In this document: one piece after another, positions 53,907 through 63,400 of the stretch
Position numbering within the stretch: position 1 is the stretch's first letter
Layout: each line of letters begins with the position of its first letter
Assembly (NCBI RefSeq): GCF_000350485.1
Contig: NZ_AORV01000021.1
Location: 62,001-126,000, forward strand
Direction: 5' to 3'
DNA: 64,000 nucleotides
Source: Ruminiclostridium cellobioparum subsp. termitidis CT1112
GTDB lineage: Bacteria > Bacillota > Clostridia > Acetivibrionales > DSM-1351
The notes under the pieces: generated by a model
Databases searched by the model: none
What the model saw: only the letters and a program-made list of their open reading frames with translations
Told to the model about the DNA's origin: nothing
Made by a program: the position numbers and the translations under genes

Positions 53907-53945
53907 ATTAACCTCCATGAGCCATATCGCGGCTACAAAACAGTT
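53907..53945. repeat. Short repeat module, copy C (ribosome-site module only)
   Basis: ATTAACCTCCATGAGCCATA..GGCTACAAAACAG matches the left ends of copies A (17607) and B (39864), including distance to the start codon. No larger hairpin element follows. It fills most of the 55-nt oppC-oppD gap. Confidence 0.75.
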
Positions 53946-53961
53946 ATATAATTTGTTCAAG

Positions 53962-54957
53962 CTATTTCTTCATTCTTGGATCGAGTGCATCTCTTAAGCC
54001 ATCTCCGAAAAGATTCATGGACAGTATTATGACACTGATGGTTGCAGCAGGGAAAATAAGCATGTAGGGATATGAATATATTCCCTTCAGCGCTGCCTGT
54101 GACAAGGAACCCAGCGAAGCCATGGGAATGGAAACACCAAGACCTATAAAACTCAAAAATGACTCAACGAATATTGCTTCGGGGATTTTCAAAGTTGCAA
54201 CAACAATTATCTGACCTATACAGTTAGGTATCAGATGTTTTGAGATAATATCCCTGCTGCTGGCACCAAGGACCTTGGCGGCCAGCACGTATTCCTGTTC
54301 TTTCAATGCCAGAATTTGTCCGCGGACTATCCTCGCCATATCGACCCAATACAGCAAAGCCAGAACAAAAAATATACTTATCAGGCCGACTCCCAATCCT
54401 TTTAAAAACGCCGGCGAATTGGCAGATGACAGATATTTGTCAATCGGATCCTTGAGAACTACCTGCAGAAGAATAACGATCAGTACTGTAGGAACTGAAT
54501 AAACTATATCAACTATTCTCATCATCACAATGTCGGCCCAGCCTCCAAGGAAGCCTGAAACAGCACCGTACAGGATTCCGATGATGGAGATCATTATAGC
54601 AGCTACCACACCTACTGCTATTGAAATCCTGGCACCTATCATCGTTCTTGTAAACAAATCTCTGCCCAGACTGTCTGTACCGAAAATATGCTGAACATTT
54701 GGAGATAAATTCTCACTGCCCTTTATAATCTGATCATATTTATACGGAGAGAGCATCGGCCCTATTACTGCAGCCAGCAGCACCAGCAATATAACAACCA
54801 GTGCCCCGATTGCAACCTTATTTGCTCGAAGTCTCCTCCAGGCATCTTTCCAATACCCTACTGAAGGGCGCATAATTTCAACTGTTGCCTTTTCACTTTC
54901 AGTGGCAGGCATAAACAATTTATTTTCTAAAACTGCTGTATTATCCATTTCTCTCAT
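53962..54957 (-). CDS. oppC: Oligopeptide ABC transporter permease OppC (system 1)
   Basis: The 331-residue permease has a cytoplasmic N-terminus, one membrane helix (about 50-72) and a five-helix core with the EAA-type coupling motif (YVLAAKVLGASSRDIISKHLIPN). FGTDSLGRDLFTRTMIGARISI is the OppC hallmark. It pairs with OppB to form the peptide channel. A 17-nt gap follows oppB1. Confidence 0.93.
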   Translation of the reverse strand: MREMDNTAVLENKLFMPATESEKATVEIMRPSVGYWKDAWRRLRANKVAIGALVVILLVLLAAVIGPMLSPYKYDQIIKGSENLSPNVQHIFGTDSLGRDLFTRTMIGARISIAVGVVAAIMISIIGILYGAVSGFLGGWADIVMMRIVDIVYSVPTVLIVILLQVVLKDPIDKYLSSANSPAFLKGLGVGLISIFFVLALLYWVDMARIVRGQILALKEQEYVLAAKVLGASSRDIISKHLIPNCIGQIIVVATLKIPEAIFVESFLSFIGLGVSIPMASLGSLSQAALKGIYSYPYMLIFPAATISVIILSMNLFGDGLRDALDPRMKK

Positions 54958-54974
54958 TTATTATCCACCTGCCC

Positions 54975-55898
54975 CTATTTTGTTATATTGATCCTCGGAT
55001 CGACAAATCTGTATAATATGTCTACCAGGAAGTTCATAAAAATCAGTAATGTGCCAAGGAAAATTGTTACACCCATGACGGTGGGATAATCTTTTGCTGT
55101 AATACTGGTTACAAAAGAGCTTCCCAATCCAGGGATAGAGAATATTGATTCTATTACGAATGAACCTGTCAAAACACCTGCAACCATTGGGCCTGCATAT
55201 GTGACTACGGGGAGGATTCCATTTCTCAAGCCATGCTTAAAGATTACCACTCTTTCGGAAAGTCCTTTAGCTCTGGCGGTTCTTATGTAGTCCTGGTTAA
55301 TAACATCCAGCATGGAGGAGCGCATCAGCCTTGTAATAAAACTCAACGGGAAAAAGGATAGTGCAAAGCCCGGTAAGATGTAGCTGGACAAGGTATCAAG
55401 ATTACTTACGGTGGGAAACATATGAAGCTTTACTCCGAATAAAACCATGCTTACAGTAGCTACCACAAAGCTCGGAACTGCAATGCCTATTGTCACCACC
55501 AACATTATTACTCTGTCGGCACTGGTATTCTTTTTCAGTGCGCTGATAGTACCAAGAATGGTACCTATCACAATGGCGATTGCACTGGCAAAAAGGCCAA
55601 GTTTAAGAGAATACGGAAACTTTCTAGATATAATTTCTCCTACATTCTGTCCGCTTAGTTTGATTGATTCACCAAAATCGCCTTTTAGAATATTTTGGGC
55701 GTACTTTTCATACTGTACCAAAATAGGCTTGTCCAAACCGTATTTTGCTTCCAGATTTGCAAATATTTCAGGCGTTATTTTGTTGTCACCCAAAAATGGA
55801 CTGCCTGGCGTTAAATGCATGAGGAAAAATGTTAAAGTAAACATTACCCATAATGTCAGCAGTGATACCAACAACCGTTTTAAAACATATTTAAGCAT
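54975..55898 (-). CDS. oppB: Oligopeptide ABC transporter permease OppB (system 1)
   Basis: The 307-residue permease begins LKYVLKRLLVSLLTLWVMFTLTF with six membrane helices and the EAA-type motif (YIRTARAKGLSERVVIFKHGLRN). The start at 55898 has GGAGG close by (4 nt); the frame runs 38 codons further upstream but without a site. First gene of the opp1 operon (B-C-D-F-A order). Confidence 0.92.
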   Translation of the reverse strand: MLKYVLKRLLVSLLTLWVMFTLTFFLMHLTPGSPFLGDNKITPEIFANLEAKYGLDKPILVQYEKYAQNILKGDFGESIKLSGQNVGEIISRKFPYSLKLGLFASAIAIVIGTILGTISALKKNTSADRVIMLVVTIGIAVPSFVVATVSMVLFGVKLHMFPTVSNLDTLSSYILPGFALSFFPLSFITRLMRSSMLDVINQDYIRTARAKGLSERVVIFKHGLRNGILPVVTYAGPMVAGVLTGSFVIESIFSIPGLGSSFVTSITAKDYPTVMGVTIFLGTLLIFMNFLVDILYRFVDPRINITK

Positions 55899-56012
55899 AT
55901 GACCTCCTGGCTGCGACCCTATTAACGCAGCATAATAAAATGACTTATATTTCCCGGTATATTTTCCGGTTAAATTCCTAAAATAAATTAATTCTCTCTC
56001 TTTAAGTATCAC

Positions 56013-56278
56013 TTTAAATTATTAAATTATTAAAATATAAAAAATCAACAGCATCAAAAAGATTAATGTGCTTTTATAGTACGGTCTCTCATGCTGCTCT
56101 GCTTGACTGCCATGGATTTCATGATCCAGCTGGCGCCTCATACCACTTATCGTCAAATAATTTAATTTTATACTTCTAATACATAATATTCCAATAATAT
56201 TTGTAATATTTTATCATATGGTACTTTATTTATCAATAAGCAAGGTACAAATGTTAATAGTATTAATTAAAAACTTCA
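56013..56278. other. Intergenic region upstream of opp1, nothing recognised
   Basis: Mostly AT-rich with one GC-richer stretch (about 56080-56150). No gene or repeat recognised; it should contain the opp1 promoter. Confidence 0.4.
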
Positions 56279-56306
56279 TCGCCGGTTAGATTCCGGCTTT
56301 GGGCAC
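56279..56306 (+). repeat. tRNA-Phe 3'-end remnant (direct repeat of the tRNA at 49990)
   Basis: 28 nt match the T-arm and 3' acceptor of tRNA-Phe (50036-50063) at 25 positions, including GATTCCGGCT and TGGGCAC, and are likewise followed by an A run and a hairpin. The rest of the tRNA is absent. Same orientation as the intact gene; the pair frames the opp1 operon. Confidence 0.75.
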
Positions 56307-56307
56307 A

Positions 56308-56343
56308 AAAAAAAGAAATATGATGATTCATATTTCTTTTTTT
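56308..56343. terminator. Hairpin terminator after the tRNA remnant
   Basis: 12-bp arms AAAGAAATATGA/TCATATTTCTTT with long A and T runs on the flanks. It would end transcripts of the small gene at 56388-56564 on the minus strand. Confidence 0.75.
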
Positions 56344-56387
56344 GAACTGTATGACAACTGTTCCCTTTTACATATGACCAATAAAAA

Positions 56388-56564
56388 TCATTCCTTCAGC
56401 CAGAACTTTACAAGAAACCATATCAAAAAAGTAAACACTGCTATGACGATCAGTATGAACGGCAGCAGTATCTGGACTATTGAGAGCATTAATGCAAGTA
56501 CATCTTTAAATGTGAGCATGTTCTCCTCTGTTGTCCTATCTTCCTCTTTCCTACTTTTGAACAA
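56388..56564 (-). CDS. Small membrane protein (58 residues)
   Basis: A TTG start with GGAG 7 nt upstream opens a 58-codon frame: a charged N-terminus (FKSRKEEDRTTEEN) and one long hydrophobic segment (VLALMLSIVQILLPFILIVIAVFTFLIWFL), ending KFWLKE. An internal ATG at 56519 also has GAGGAG, giving a 43-residue alternative. A terminator follows. No family recognised. It lies between the two opp operons. Confidence 0.5.
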   Translation of the reverse strand: MFKSRKEEDRTTEENMLTFKDVLALMLSIVQILLPFILIVIAVFTFLIWFLVKFWLKE

Positions 56565-56590
56565 GTTTTTTCTCCTTTAATAACTGTATC

Positions 56591-56622
56591 CGTTCGAAAG
56601 CTTCCCTATAAGCTTTCGAACG
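56591..56622 (-). terminator. Hairpin after opp2
   Basis: Perfect 13-bp arms CGTTCGAAAGCTT and complement with a 6-nt loop lie about 43 nt past the oppF2 stop. No strong T run; probable 3' end of the opp2 transcript. Confidence 0.6.
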
Positions 56623-56664
56623 GGCAGAATAATTTTTATCAAAACAGTTGATAATTATACAATC

Positions 56665-57651
56665 TTATGTTGCGCTGATACTTTCTCCGGCAAAATGGCA
56701 CGCAACCATATGGCCGTTTCCGGCATCCTTCAGTTCGGGCTGCTGCTGACTGCAAATGTCTTTGCATATGGGACAGCGTGTATGGAAACGGCAGCCTGAA
56801 GGCGGATTTGCCGGACTTGGTATATCCCCGGTCAGAATGACTCTGTCCTTTTTAACTCTAGGGTCGGCAACAGGCACTGCCGACAAAAGCGCTTTTGTAT
56901 AAGGATGCAGCGGATTCTCATACAGTTCCGATTTATCAGCCGATTCCACAATCGACCCCAGATACATTACCGCAACTCTATGTGATATATGCCTCACAAC
57001 ACTTAAATCATGCGATATGAACAAATAGGAAAATCCGTATTGCTTCTGCAAATCCCCCAGTAGATTTATTATCTGGGATTGAATCGAAACATCCAGGGCC
57101 GATACCGGTTCATCGCATACTATAAACTCAGGATTGAGTGCCAGAGCTCTTGCAATACCTATTCTTTGACGCTGTCCGCCTGAAAATTCATGTGGATACC
57201 TGTCTATATGAAGCGAAAGCAGACCACACTGGTTCATTATTTCAAGCACCCGCTTCTTTAAATCCTTTTTAGTGCAAAAACCATGCTCAAGCAGCGCTTC
57301 ACCTATCAGATCACCGACGGTCAATCTGGGATTAAGCGAGCTATAAGGATCTTGAAATACTATCTGCATTTTTGGTCTTAAGCTTTGCATCTCGCTCTTC
57401 TTTAATTTGAAAACATCAGTTCCGTTAAAAACCACCTGTCCGCCTGTACTTTCGTGAAGTCTTAAAATCGTTCTTCCGACTGTGCTCTTACCGCAGCCCG
57501 ATTCTCCAACCAACCCAAGGGTTTCACCCTTTTTTAGAGAAAACGACACGTTTTCTACGGCCTTTACATGTCCAACTGTTCTCTGTAAGATACCGCCTTT
57601 GATTGGGAAATATTTTTTCAAATCTTTTACTTCAAGCAATGTATCACTCAT
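56665..57651 (-). CDS. oppF: Oligopeptide ABC transporter ATP-binding protein OppF (system 2)
   Basis: The 328-residue ATPase has Walker [13 protein letters not shown], signature [15 protein letters not shown], Walker [14 protein letters not shown] and a C-terminal Cys motif ([17 protein letters not shown]). It overlaps oppD2 by 4 nt. It is similar to OppF1 but a distinct gene, not a recent duplicate judging by scattered differences. Confidence 0.93.
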   Translation of the reverse strand: MSDTLLEVKDLKKYFPIKGGILQRTVGHVKAVENVSFSLKKGETLGLVGESGCGKSTVGRTILRLHESTGGQVVFNGTDVFKLKKSEMQSLRPKMQIVFQDPYSSLNPRLTVGDLIGEALLEHGFCTKKDLKKRVLEIMNQCGLLSLHIDRYPHEFSGGQRQRIGIARALALNPEFIVCDEPVSALDVSIQSQIINLLGDLQKQYGFSYLFISHDLSVVRHISHRVAVMYLGSIVESADKSELYENPLHPYTKALLSAVPVADPRVKKDRVILTGDIPSPANPPSGCRFHTRCPICKDICSQQQPELKDAGNGHMVACHFAGESISAT

Positions 57652-58625
57652 TTTATCTCCTCCCCAATCCTTTTACATGCAACAAAATGATCCTTTTCCA
57701 CCTCAACGGCATCAGGGAATCCATTTTTACATTCTTCGCCGCACTTTTCACATCGGTCACTGAAATAACATTTATCAGGAAGATCTATCAGCACCGGTAC
57801 CTGTCCCGGAATGGTATAAAGTCTTTCGCTGACAGTGTTCATCTGAGGTTTGGATTTCAATAGACCTATGGTATACGGATGTGTGGGATTTAAAAACACA
57901 TCGTTTACACTTCCCTGCTCAATTATTTTCCCGGCATACATAACAATTACATAGTCCGCCATTTCCGAAACAACACCCAAATCATGCGTTATCAGAATTA
58001 TAGACATATCAAATTTCTTTTTGATATCCTTAAGCAAATCTAAAATCTGAGCCTGAATTGTTACGTCCAGAGCCGTTGTTGGTTCATCCGCAATCAATAG
58101 CTCAGGATTGCAGGACAGAGCCATTGCTATCATAATTCTCTGTCTCATACCACCGGATAATTCGTGCGGATAAGAATTGAATATTTGCTCCGGCCGTGAA
58201 ATTCCAACAGTAGTAATAAGTTCAATAGCCTTGTTTTTAGCTTCTTTTTTTGAAAGCTTCTCATGAAGCATAAGTGCTTCCGATATTTGATTTCCCACTG
58301 TAAAGACCGGATTCAAGGAAGTCATTGGTTCCTGGAATATCATTGAAATTCTGTTGCCGTTTATTTTTCTCATCTCATTTTGCGAGAGTTTTATTAAGTC
58401 AGTGTCATTTAATAGAATTTCCCCGTCAACTATTTTCCCCGGATTTTGAATAAGTCTCATCATGGATAATGACATAACACTTTTACCGCATCCGGATTCT
58501 CCCACGATACCAATTGTCTGTCCCTTTTTCACATCAAAGGAAACACCATTAACGGCTTTGACGACACCGGCATCGGTATAAAAATATGTATGAAGGTTTT
58601 TAACCTGTAATAGCTTATCAGACAT
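57648..58625 (-). CDS. oppD: Oligopeptide ABC transporter ATP-binding protein OppD (system 2)
   Basis: The 325-residue ATPase has Walker [14 protein letters not shown], signature [15 protein letters not shown], Walker [13 protein letters not shown] and a C-terminal Cys cluster ([16 protein letters not shown]). The start at 58625 has GGGG 9 nt upstream; a TTG three codons earlier lies too close to the site. Confidence 0.92.
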   Translation of the reverse strand: MSDKLLQVKNLHTYFYTDAGVVKAVNGVSFDVKKGQTIGIVGESGCGKSVMSLSMMRLIQNPGKIVDGEILLNDTDLIKLSQNEMRKINGNRISMIFQEPMTSLNPVFTVGNQISEALMLHEKLSKKEAKNKAIELITTVGISRPEQIFNSYPHELSGGMRQRIMIAMALSCNPELLIADEPTTALDVTIQAQILDLLKDIKKKFDMSIILITHDLGVVSEMADYVIVMYAGKIIEQGSVNDVFLNPTHPYTIGLLKSKPQMNTVSERLYTIPGQVPVLIDLPDKCYFSDRCEKCGEECKNGFPDAVEVEKDHFVACKRIGEEIK

Positions 58626-58639
58626 ATCTTTCAACCCCT

Positions 58640-60052
58640 TTACTTTTTCATTTTTGGGTCGAAGGCATCTCTGAGTCCATCACCCATAAAGTTAATTGCT
58701 AATACTGTTACGAAAATGGTTAATCCGGGAGGTACCCACATCCAGCTTCTAAGCATGAAATCATTGGTATCACGCACCGCCTGCACCATGTTTCCCCATG
58801 ACGGATATGGCATTGCAACTCCCAGACCTAAAAAGGACAGGGCTGATTCTGTCAAAATAGCATTACCAATCTCTAAAGTAGCTGTTACTATCATTGTAGG
58901 TATTACATTTGGTATAAGATGTCTGATTATTTTATGTCTGTCCTTTAAGCCTAACGCCTCTGCTGCAATCATGTACTCCTGTTCACGCAGGGACAGTATT
59001 TGTCCTCTGACCATTCTCGCCATGGTGGGCCAGTATAAAACGCCTATAATTATCATAACAAAGAATACCCTTTTTTGAGGCGATACATTTAAATCCGACA
59101 TTACGGCTCCCAAAATAATAACCACCGGAAGGAATGGAAGACTCAGGAATATATCAACTATTCTCATCAATATATTATCGATCTTTCCGCCATAGTAACC
59201 TGCAATACCGCCAACAACCGTACCTATAAGAATTTCGATCAAAACTACGACAAAGCCGACAGCTATTGATATCTTCCCGCCATACATCAATCTGGTCAAA
59301 ATATCACGTCCGCTGCTATCTGTACCTAAAATATGAGTAGCGTTCGGTTTAAGCTTAGCATCTATAATATCGGTCTTTAATAAGGAGTAGTCGGAGAATA
59401 CCGGACCATAGAAACAGACGATAACTAAAAGTGTAATAATAACAGCACCCAAAATGGCCAGTTTATTTCTTCTAAACTGCTTTATGGCCATGCTCCAGGG
59501 TGTCTGGATATTATTACCTTTGCTTCTTTCAGCGCTTTCCAGCATTTTAAAAACCAAAACCGAAAATAGTGACAAAATACTCAAAATAACAAGCAGCCTG
59601 GCCCCGAGACCAGTGTGTGCAGCAATTTCACTTGACTTGAAAATAGTTTTGCCATCACCTGTTTTAGTTGCCAGCAACATAGTCCCAAAGAAATCAGTTA
59701 TTGAAGTCTGACTGTTTGAGAGCTGGATTCCATACAATACAACCCCTGCCATAATTGATACGACAGCACCTGATAAAGCTTTTTCACTTTTTTTGGCCAA
59801 AGAGTAAACCAATAGCCCAAAGGTAATTAAGAAAAAAACAAATGTGAAAAGCAAAAATATGGAATTACTGTTAAAAACATAAGTTTTGGCACTTTGAGAT
59901 AACTTTTCCAGCTCAATTCTCTTATATAAATTCGTTAATAAACTTAGCCCGTTTATGGATTTGTAATCCTTAAAAGTGAGAAATGGCAGAAAATAACAAG
60001 CAGCTGATAATATTACTAATATTATTGATAAATACTTTATAATTTTTTTCAT
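58640..60052 (-). CDS. oppC: Oligopeptide ABC transporter permease OppC with N-terminal extension (system 2)
   Basis: The protein is about 470 residues, much longer than ordinary OppC (about 300-330). Residues about 190-470 are the normal permease (LGTDSSGRDILTRLMYGGKISI; EAA-type motif with YMIAAEALGLKDRHKIIRHLIPN). The first 175 residues are an extra region with four hydrophobic segments (about 5-23, 67-87, 93-112, 150-168) and a polar loop. The extension's role is unknown. It starts just past the end of oppB2. Confidence 0.9.
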   Translation of the reverse strand: MKKIIKYLSIILVILSAACYFLPFLTFKDYKSINGLSLLTNLYKRIELEKLSQSAKTYVFNSNSIFLLFTFVFFLITFGLLVYSLAKKSEKALSGAVVSIMAGVVLYGIQLSNSQTSITDFFGTMLLATKTGDGKTIFKSSEIAAHTGLGARLLVILSILSLFSVLVFKMLESAERSKGNNIQTPWSMAIKQFRRNKLAILGAVIITLLVIVCFYGPVFSDYSLLKTDIIDAKLKPNATHILGTDSSGRDILTRLMYGGKISIAVGFVVVLIEILIGTVVGGIAGYYGGKIDNILMRIVDIFLSLPFLPVVIILGAVMSDLNVSPQKRVFFVMIIIGVLYWPTMARMVRGQILSLREQEYMIAAEALGLKDRHKIIRHLIPNVIPTMIVTATLEIGNAILTESALSFLGLGVAMPYPSWGNMVQAVRDTNDFMLRSWMWVPPGLTIFVTVLAINFMGDGLRDAFDPKMKK

Positions 60053-60060
60053 ACTCCACC

Positions 60061-61026
60061 TCACTTCAGCTTTACTCTTGGATCAACTACCGCGTACAGA
60101 ATATCCGACAGCAGATTGCCCAATAAGGTTAAAACGGCAACAAACATTGAAAATCCCATCAGCAAAGGATAATCGCGTTTTGTTACAGCGTCCAGTGCAA
60201 TTTTTCCGATTCCTGGTATGCCAAATATACTCTCGGTTATTATTGCACCGGCAAAAAGGGATGGCAATGAAATTCCTATGTAAGTAACTACAGGAATGAG
60301 AGCATTTCTCAAGGCGTGCTTGTATACAACCACTTTTTCACTAAGCCCTTTAGCTCTTGCCGTTCTGATATAATCCTGCTTTATAATTTCCAAAACTGAA
60401 GTTCTGGTATATCTCATCAGCTGACCAATGCTTAAAAAAGCCAATACCAATGACGGTAAAATTACATGCTTTAACCTATCCAGCAAAAACTGAATTCCGG
60501 CAAAACTTGTACCCGGAGTATCCAGCCCCGCAAGCGGCAGCCATTTCAAATCCACGGCAAAAACTTTTATTAAGACCAACCCCAGAAAAAAGGAAGGCAA
60601 AGATATTCCTATCAAGGCAATCACAGTGAAAAAATAATCCGTCTTGGAATATTGATGAGTAGCACTGATAATGCCTATTGGGATTGCTATCAGCAATTCC
60701 AGGATGAATGCAATAATAGCAATCAGGAATGAATTCCATACAAATGTACTTATGACTTTGGATACAGGCTTCTGATGGGTGAATGAATCACCGAAATCAC
60801 CATGTACCGCACCTGATATCCATTTTACATATTTTACATGGATAGGATCGTTAATTCCATACAGATCCTTTAAATGCTGTATTTGTTCCTGCGACATATG
60901 CGACGTCTGAGCTTTGGCGTCTATAAAATTTCCAGGAACCAAATTTATTATAAGAAAAATTATGATAGAAACCCCAATTACGATAGGAATCATCTGAAGT
61001 AATCTTCTGGCTATGTAATTCCACAT
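60061..61026 (-). CDS. oppB: Oligopeptide ABC transporter permease OppB (system 2)
   Basis: The 321-residue permease begins WNYIARRLLQMIPIVIGVSIIIFLI, with six membrane helices and the EAA-type motif (YIRTARAKGLSEKVVVYKHALRN). The start at 61026 has GGAG about 10 nt upstream. A hairpin separates it from oppA2. Confidence 0.92.
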   Translation of the reverse strand: MWNYIARRLLQMIPIVIGVSIIIFLIINLVPGNFIDAKAQTSHMSQEQIQHLKDLYGINDPIHVKYVKWISGAVHGDFGDSFTHQKPVSKVISTFVWNSFLIAIIAFILELLIAIPIGIISATHQYSKTDYFFTVIALIGISLPSFFLGLVLIKVFAVDLKWLPLAGLDTPGTSFAGIQFLLDRLKHVILPSLVLAFLSIGQLMRYTRTSVLEIIKQDYIRTARAKGLSEKVVVYKHALRNALIPVVTYIGISLPSLFAGAIITESIFGIPGIGKIALDAVTKRDYPLLMGFSMFVAVLTLLGNLLSDILYAVVDPRVKLK

Positions 61027-61063
61027 TTTCCCAATTCTCCTGTCGTTATAAAAATTCAAAAGA

Positions 61064-61088
61064 ATGCCCGGACAAAAAATCCGGACAT
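61064..61088 (-). promoter_or_regulatory. Intercistronic hairpin between oppA2 and oppB2
   Basis: 9-bp arms ATGTCCGGA/TCCGGGCAT (one G-T pair) with a loop of T residues on the minus strand lie between the oppA2 stop and oppB2. It may be an attenuator or an RNA stabiliser that raises OppA over the permease. Confidence 0.5.
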
Positions 61089-61136
61089 CTTTTAATTAAA
61101 AAGACTTAAATATTCATTTACAATTGTTGATAAATA

Positions 61137-62903
61137 TTATTTTACTTCACACTTGTAAATGTTATAGAAGAATTCTCTGAATGAGGAAGTTTCATAACCT
61201 TGTATTCTTGCATTTGCTACCCACATATCACTTCTTTGATAGACATACAGGAATGGAAGGTCATTATTTAGTATTTTATATATCTCTTTATAAATTGGCT
61301 TTCTGGCTTCAACAGTCAATTCAGCCAGGCCTTTGTCATAAAGTTCATCAATTTTAGGATTATTGTAGTTATTGTAATTCTGAGGACCCTTTGACTTAAA
61401 TACATTAGCCATGGAGCTGTCAGGATCCGGAGTTAATCCGGCAGCCATAAAGAAGGCTTCCAGCTGCTTCTTTGAGGACTTTTCCTGGAGTGTAGGCCAA
61501 TCAAGATTTTCAATAGTTACATCTATGCCGATCTTTGCATAGTCATCCTTCATAACAGGAACCATTATATCTGTAACGGCATTTTGAGGCATGCATGAGA
61601 ACTTGATTGTAAATACCTTTCCGTCTTTTTCACGCTTTCCGTCTGCATTAAGAGTCCAGCCTGCTTCATCAAGCAGCTGTCCTGCCTTATCCAGGTCAAA
61701 ATCATATGTGTTGCAGCCCTCGTCATCATATGCCCAGGATACGTTTGATTCAGGTATATTAACTACATTTGCATATTCACCGTAAACTTTTTCAACAACA
61801 GCTTTTCTGTTGAGTGCATACATTAAAGCCTGTCTGACTTTTACATCACTGAATTTTGGATCAGCCTCATTAAATGAAACATAACCGAATCCGTTGGTCG
61901 GGAATCTCATTATTTCTATGAAACCTGCATCTTTAGCAGCCTTCATGTTGTCAGGTGAAACTGTTGCCATATCTATATCGGTTTCTCCAGCCATAACTCT
62001 CTGTAATTCCTGTCCTTCCGGAGTTATAGAGAAAATAAGATTCTTGATTTTAGGTGCACCTTTGAAATAATTTTCATTTGCTTCGAGTTTTAATTCCTGG
62101 CCTGCTTTATACTCTACAAACTTGTATTGTCCTGTACCCATTGGGGTAGAGAGTTTTTCCTTAACCTTTGCAATATCTCCTTTTTGGAAATCAGGAGCGT
62201 AGTGGTTCTTTTCCATTAAAGGAACCTGCAGGTTGAATATAGCAGCTCCACTTGCCTTGTCACAAGTGATTTCAAGTGTCTTTTCATCAACAACCTTTAT
62301 TCCTTCAATAGTTGTTGCACTGCCGTTTTTATAGGCATCCAATCCTTTAATATATGCTTTGGTGATATCATTTGGTCCGTCATACTTGGGATCAGCCAAT
62401 AAATAATAAGTAAATTCCAAATCCTTTGCAGTTGCAGGATTTCCGTCCCAGAATTTAACTCCGTCCTTAATTGTAAACGTATACTTCAAGCCATCATCGG
62501 ATATTTTGAAATCAGTTGCAGCTGGAATTGCCTTACCATCAAAGTCAGGGTCAATGTTGAAATCAAACATGGTATAACACATATACCAGTCATATGAGTT
62601 ATCTCCAAACAATACACTGAATATACCCGTGGTATCTGAAACACCAATAACCATTGAATCTTTTCTGTCTGACGCCACTTTCGGACTCTTAGACGCGTCG
62701 GTAGCCTGAATATAATCCACCTTGTACTTTGCAAAATCAAAACCTGTTGCCGAAACACCTGCTGAACTTTCCGCACTGGCGCTCGTGCCCGCTGCACTCG
62801 TTGTGCTTCCGGAAGCGTCTCCGGTGTTGGAATTGCCGCCGCAGGCAGTAAGTGACATTACTACTGCCAGGGACAACGCCAGAATAGATAACCTTCTTTT
62901 CAT
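61137..62903 (-). CDS. oppA: Oligopeptide-binding lipoprotein (system 2)
   Basis: The 588-residue protein has a lipoprotein signal (lipobox SLTAC, Cys at about 21), a Ser/Ala/Gly-rich linker and a family 5 solute-binding domain (YTFTIKDGVKFWDGNPATAKDLEFTYYL; VRQALMYALNRKAVVEKVYG). It is first in its operon (A-B-C-D-F), unlike system 1, where the binding protein is last. AAGGGGG precedes the start. Confidence 0.92.
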   Translation of the reverse strand: MKRRLSILALSLAVVMSLTACGGNSNTGDASGSTTSAAGTSASAESSAGVSATGFDFAKYKVDYIQATDASKSPKVASDRKDSMVIGVSDTTGIFSVLFGDNSYDWYMCYTMFDFNIDPDFDGKAIPAATDFKISDDGLKYTFTIKDGVKFWDGNPATAKDLEFTYYLLADPKYDGPNDITKAYIKGLDAYKNGSATTIEGIKVVDEKTLEITCDKASGAAIFNLQVPLMEKNHYAPDFQKGDIAKVKEKLSTPMGTGQYKFVEYKAGQELKLEANENYFKGAPKIKNLIFSITPEGQELQRVMAGETDIDMATVSPDNMKAAKDAGFIEIMRFPTNGFGYVSFNEADPKFSDVKVRQALMYALNRKAVVEKVYGEYANVVNIPESNVSWAYDDEGCNTYDFDLDKAGQLLDEAGWTLNADGKREKDGKVFTIKFSCMPQNAVTDIMVPVMKDDYAKIGIDVTIENLDWPTLQEKSSKKQLEAFFMAAGLTPDPDSSMANVFKSKGPQNYNNYNNPKIDELYDKGLAELTVEARKPIYKEIYKILNNDLPFLYVYQRSDMWVANARIQGYETSSFREFFYNIYKCEVK

Positions 62904-63330
62904 TTTTTTAAATCCCCCTTAAGATAAAATAAAAATAATAAACAGCCATAATAAAATAAAACTTATTTATGGTACTGCTGTATCCATAACATAAAACAAA
63001 GAACATTAACACATCAAAACTATATTGTTATATAGTAATACATTCGGCTTATTTATCTATGGTTTACGCTTCTATGTATCTGCTGTTCTGTTTATAAAAA
63101 AAACACAGACAATCCAAAACATTAATGCTTCATTGCATAAGTTTCGAAACTCATCCATGTACTTTGTAATGATGGATAATACGAAGTTAAGTATTAAATT
63201 ATGTAATTTTATTATTAAATACTTTATCATAACTTGTCATAGTTTTCAATATATTACAAGCAAATTGTTAATAAAGAAATATTCCCGTCGATTGAAAAGT
63301 TAAAATTACCCTCTCTTTACTACACACAAA
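62904..63330. other. Intergenic region upstream of oppA2
   Basis: Very AT-rich, about 430 nt. It should contain the opp2 promoter. Short open frames on the plus strand lack ribosome sites and look like noise. Confidence 0.4.
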
Positions 63331-63360
63331 GCGCCAATCACTTATTAACGCGATTGGCGC
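63331..63360 (-). terminator. Hairpin after the third binding-protein gene
   Basis: 9-bp arms GCGCCAATC/GATTGGCGC lie about 40 nt past the stop at 63401. Confidence 0.6.
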
Positions 63361-63400
63361 CTAAATAAATTTTTCTGTGTCTTGCCATCAGGGTATAACA

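Noticed and set aside
56299-56580. Plus-strand ORF of 93 codons
   Set aside because: It starts in the terminator hairpin, lacks a ribosome site and is antisense to the better-supported small membrane protein.
63025-63303. Plus-strand ORF of 92 codons upstream of oppA2
   Set aside because: Low-complexity AT-rich translation without ribosome site; likely chance.
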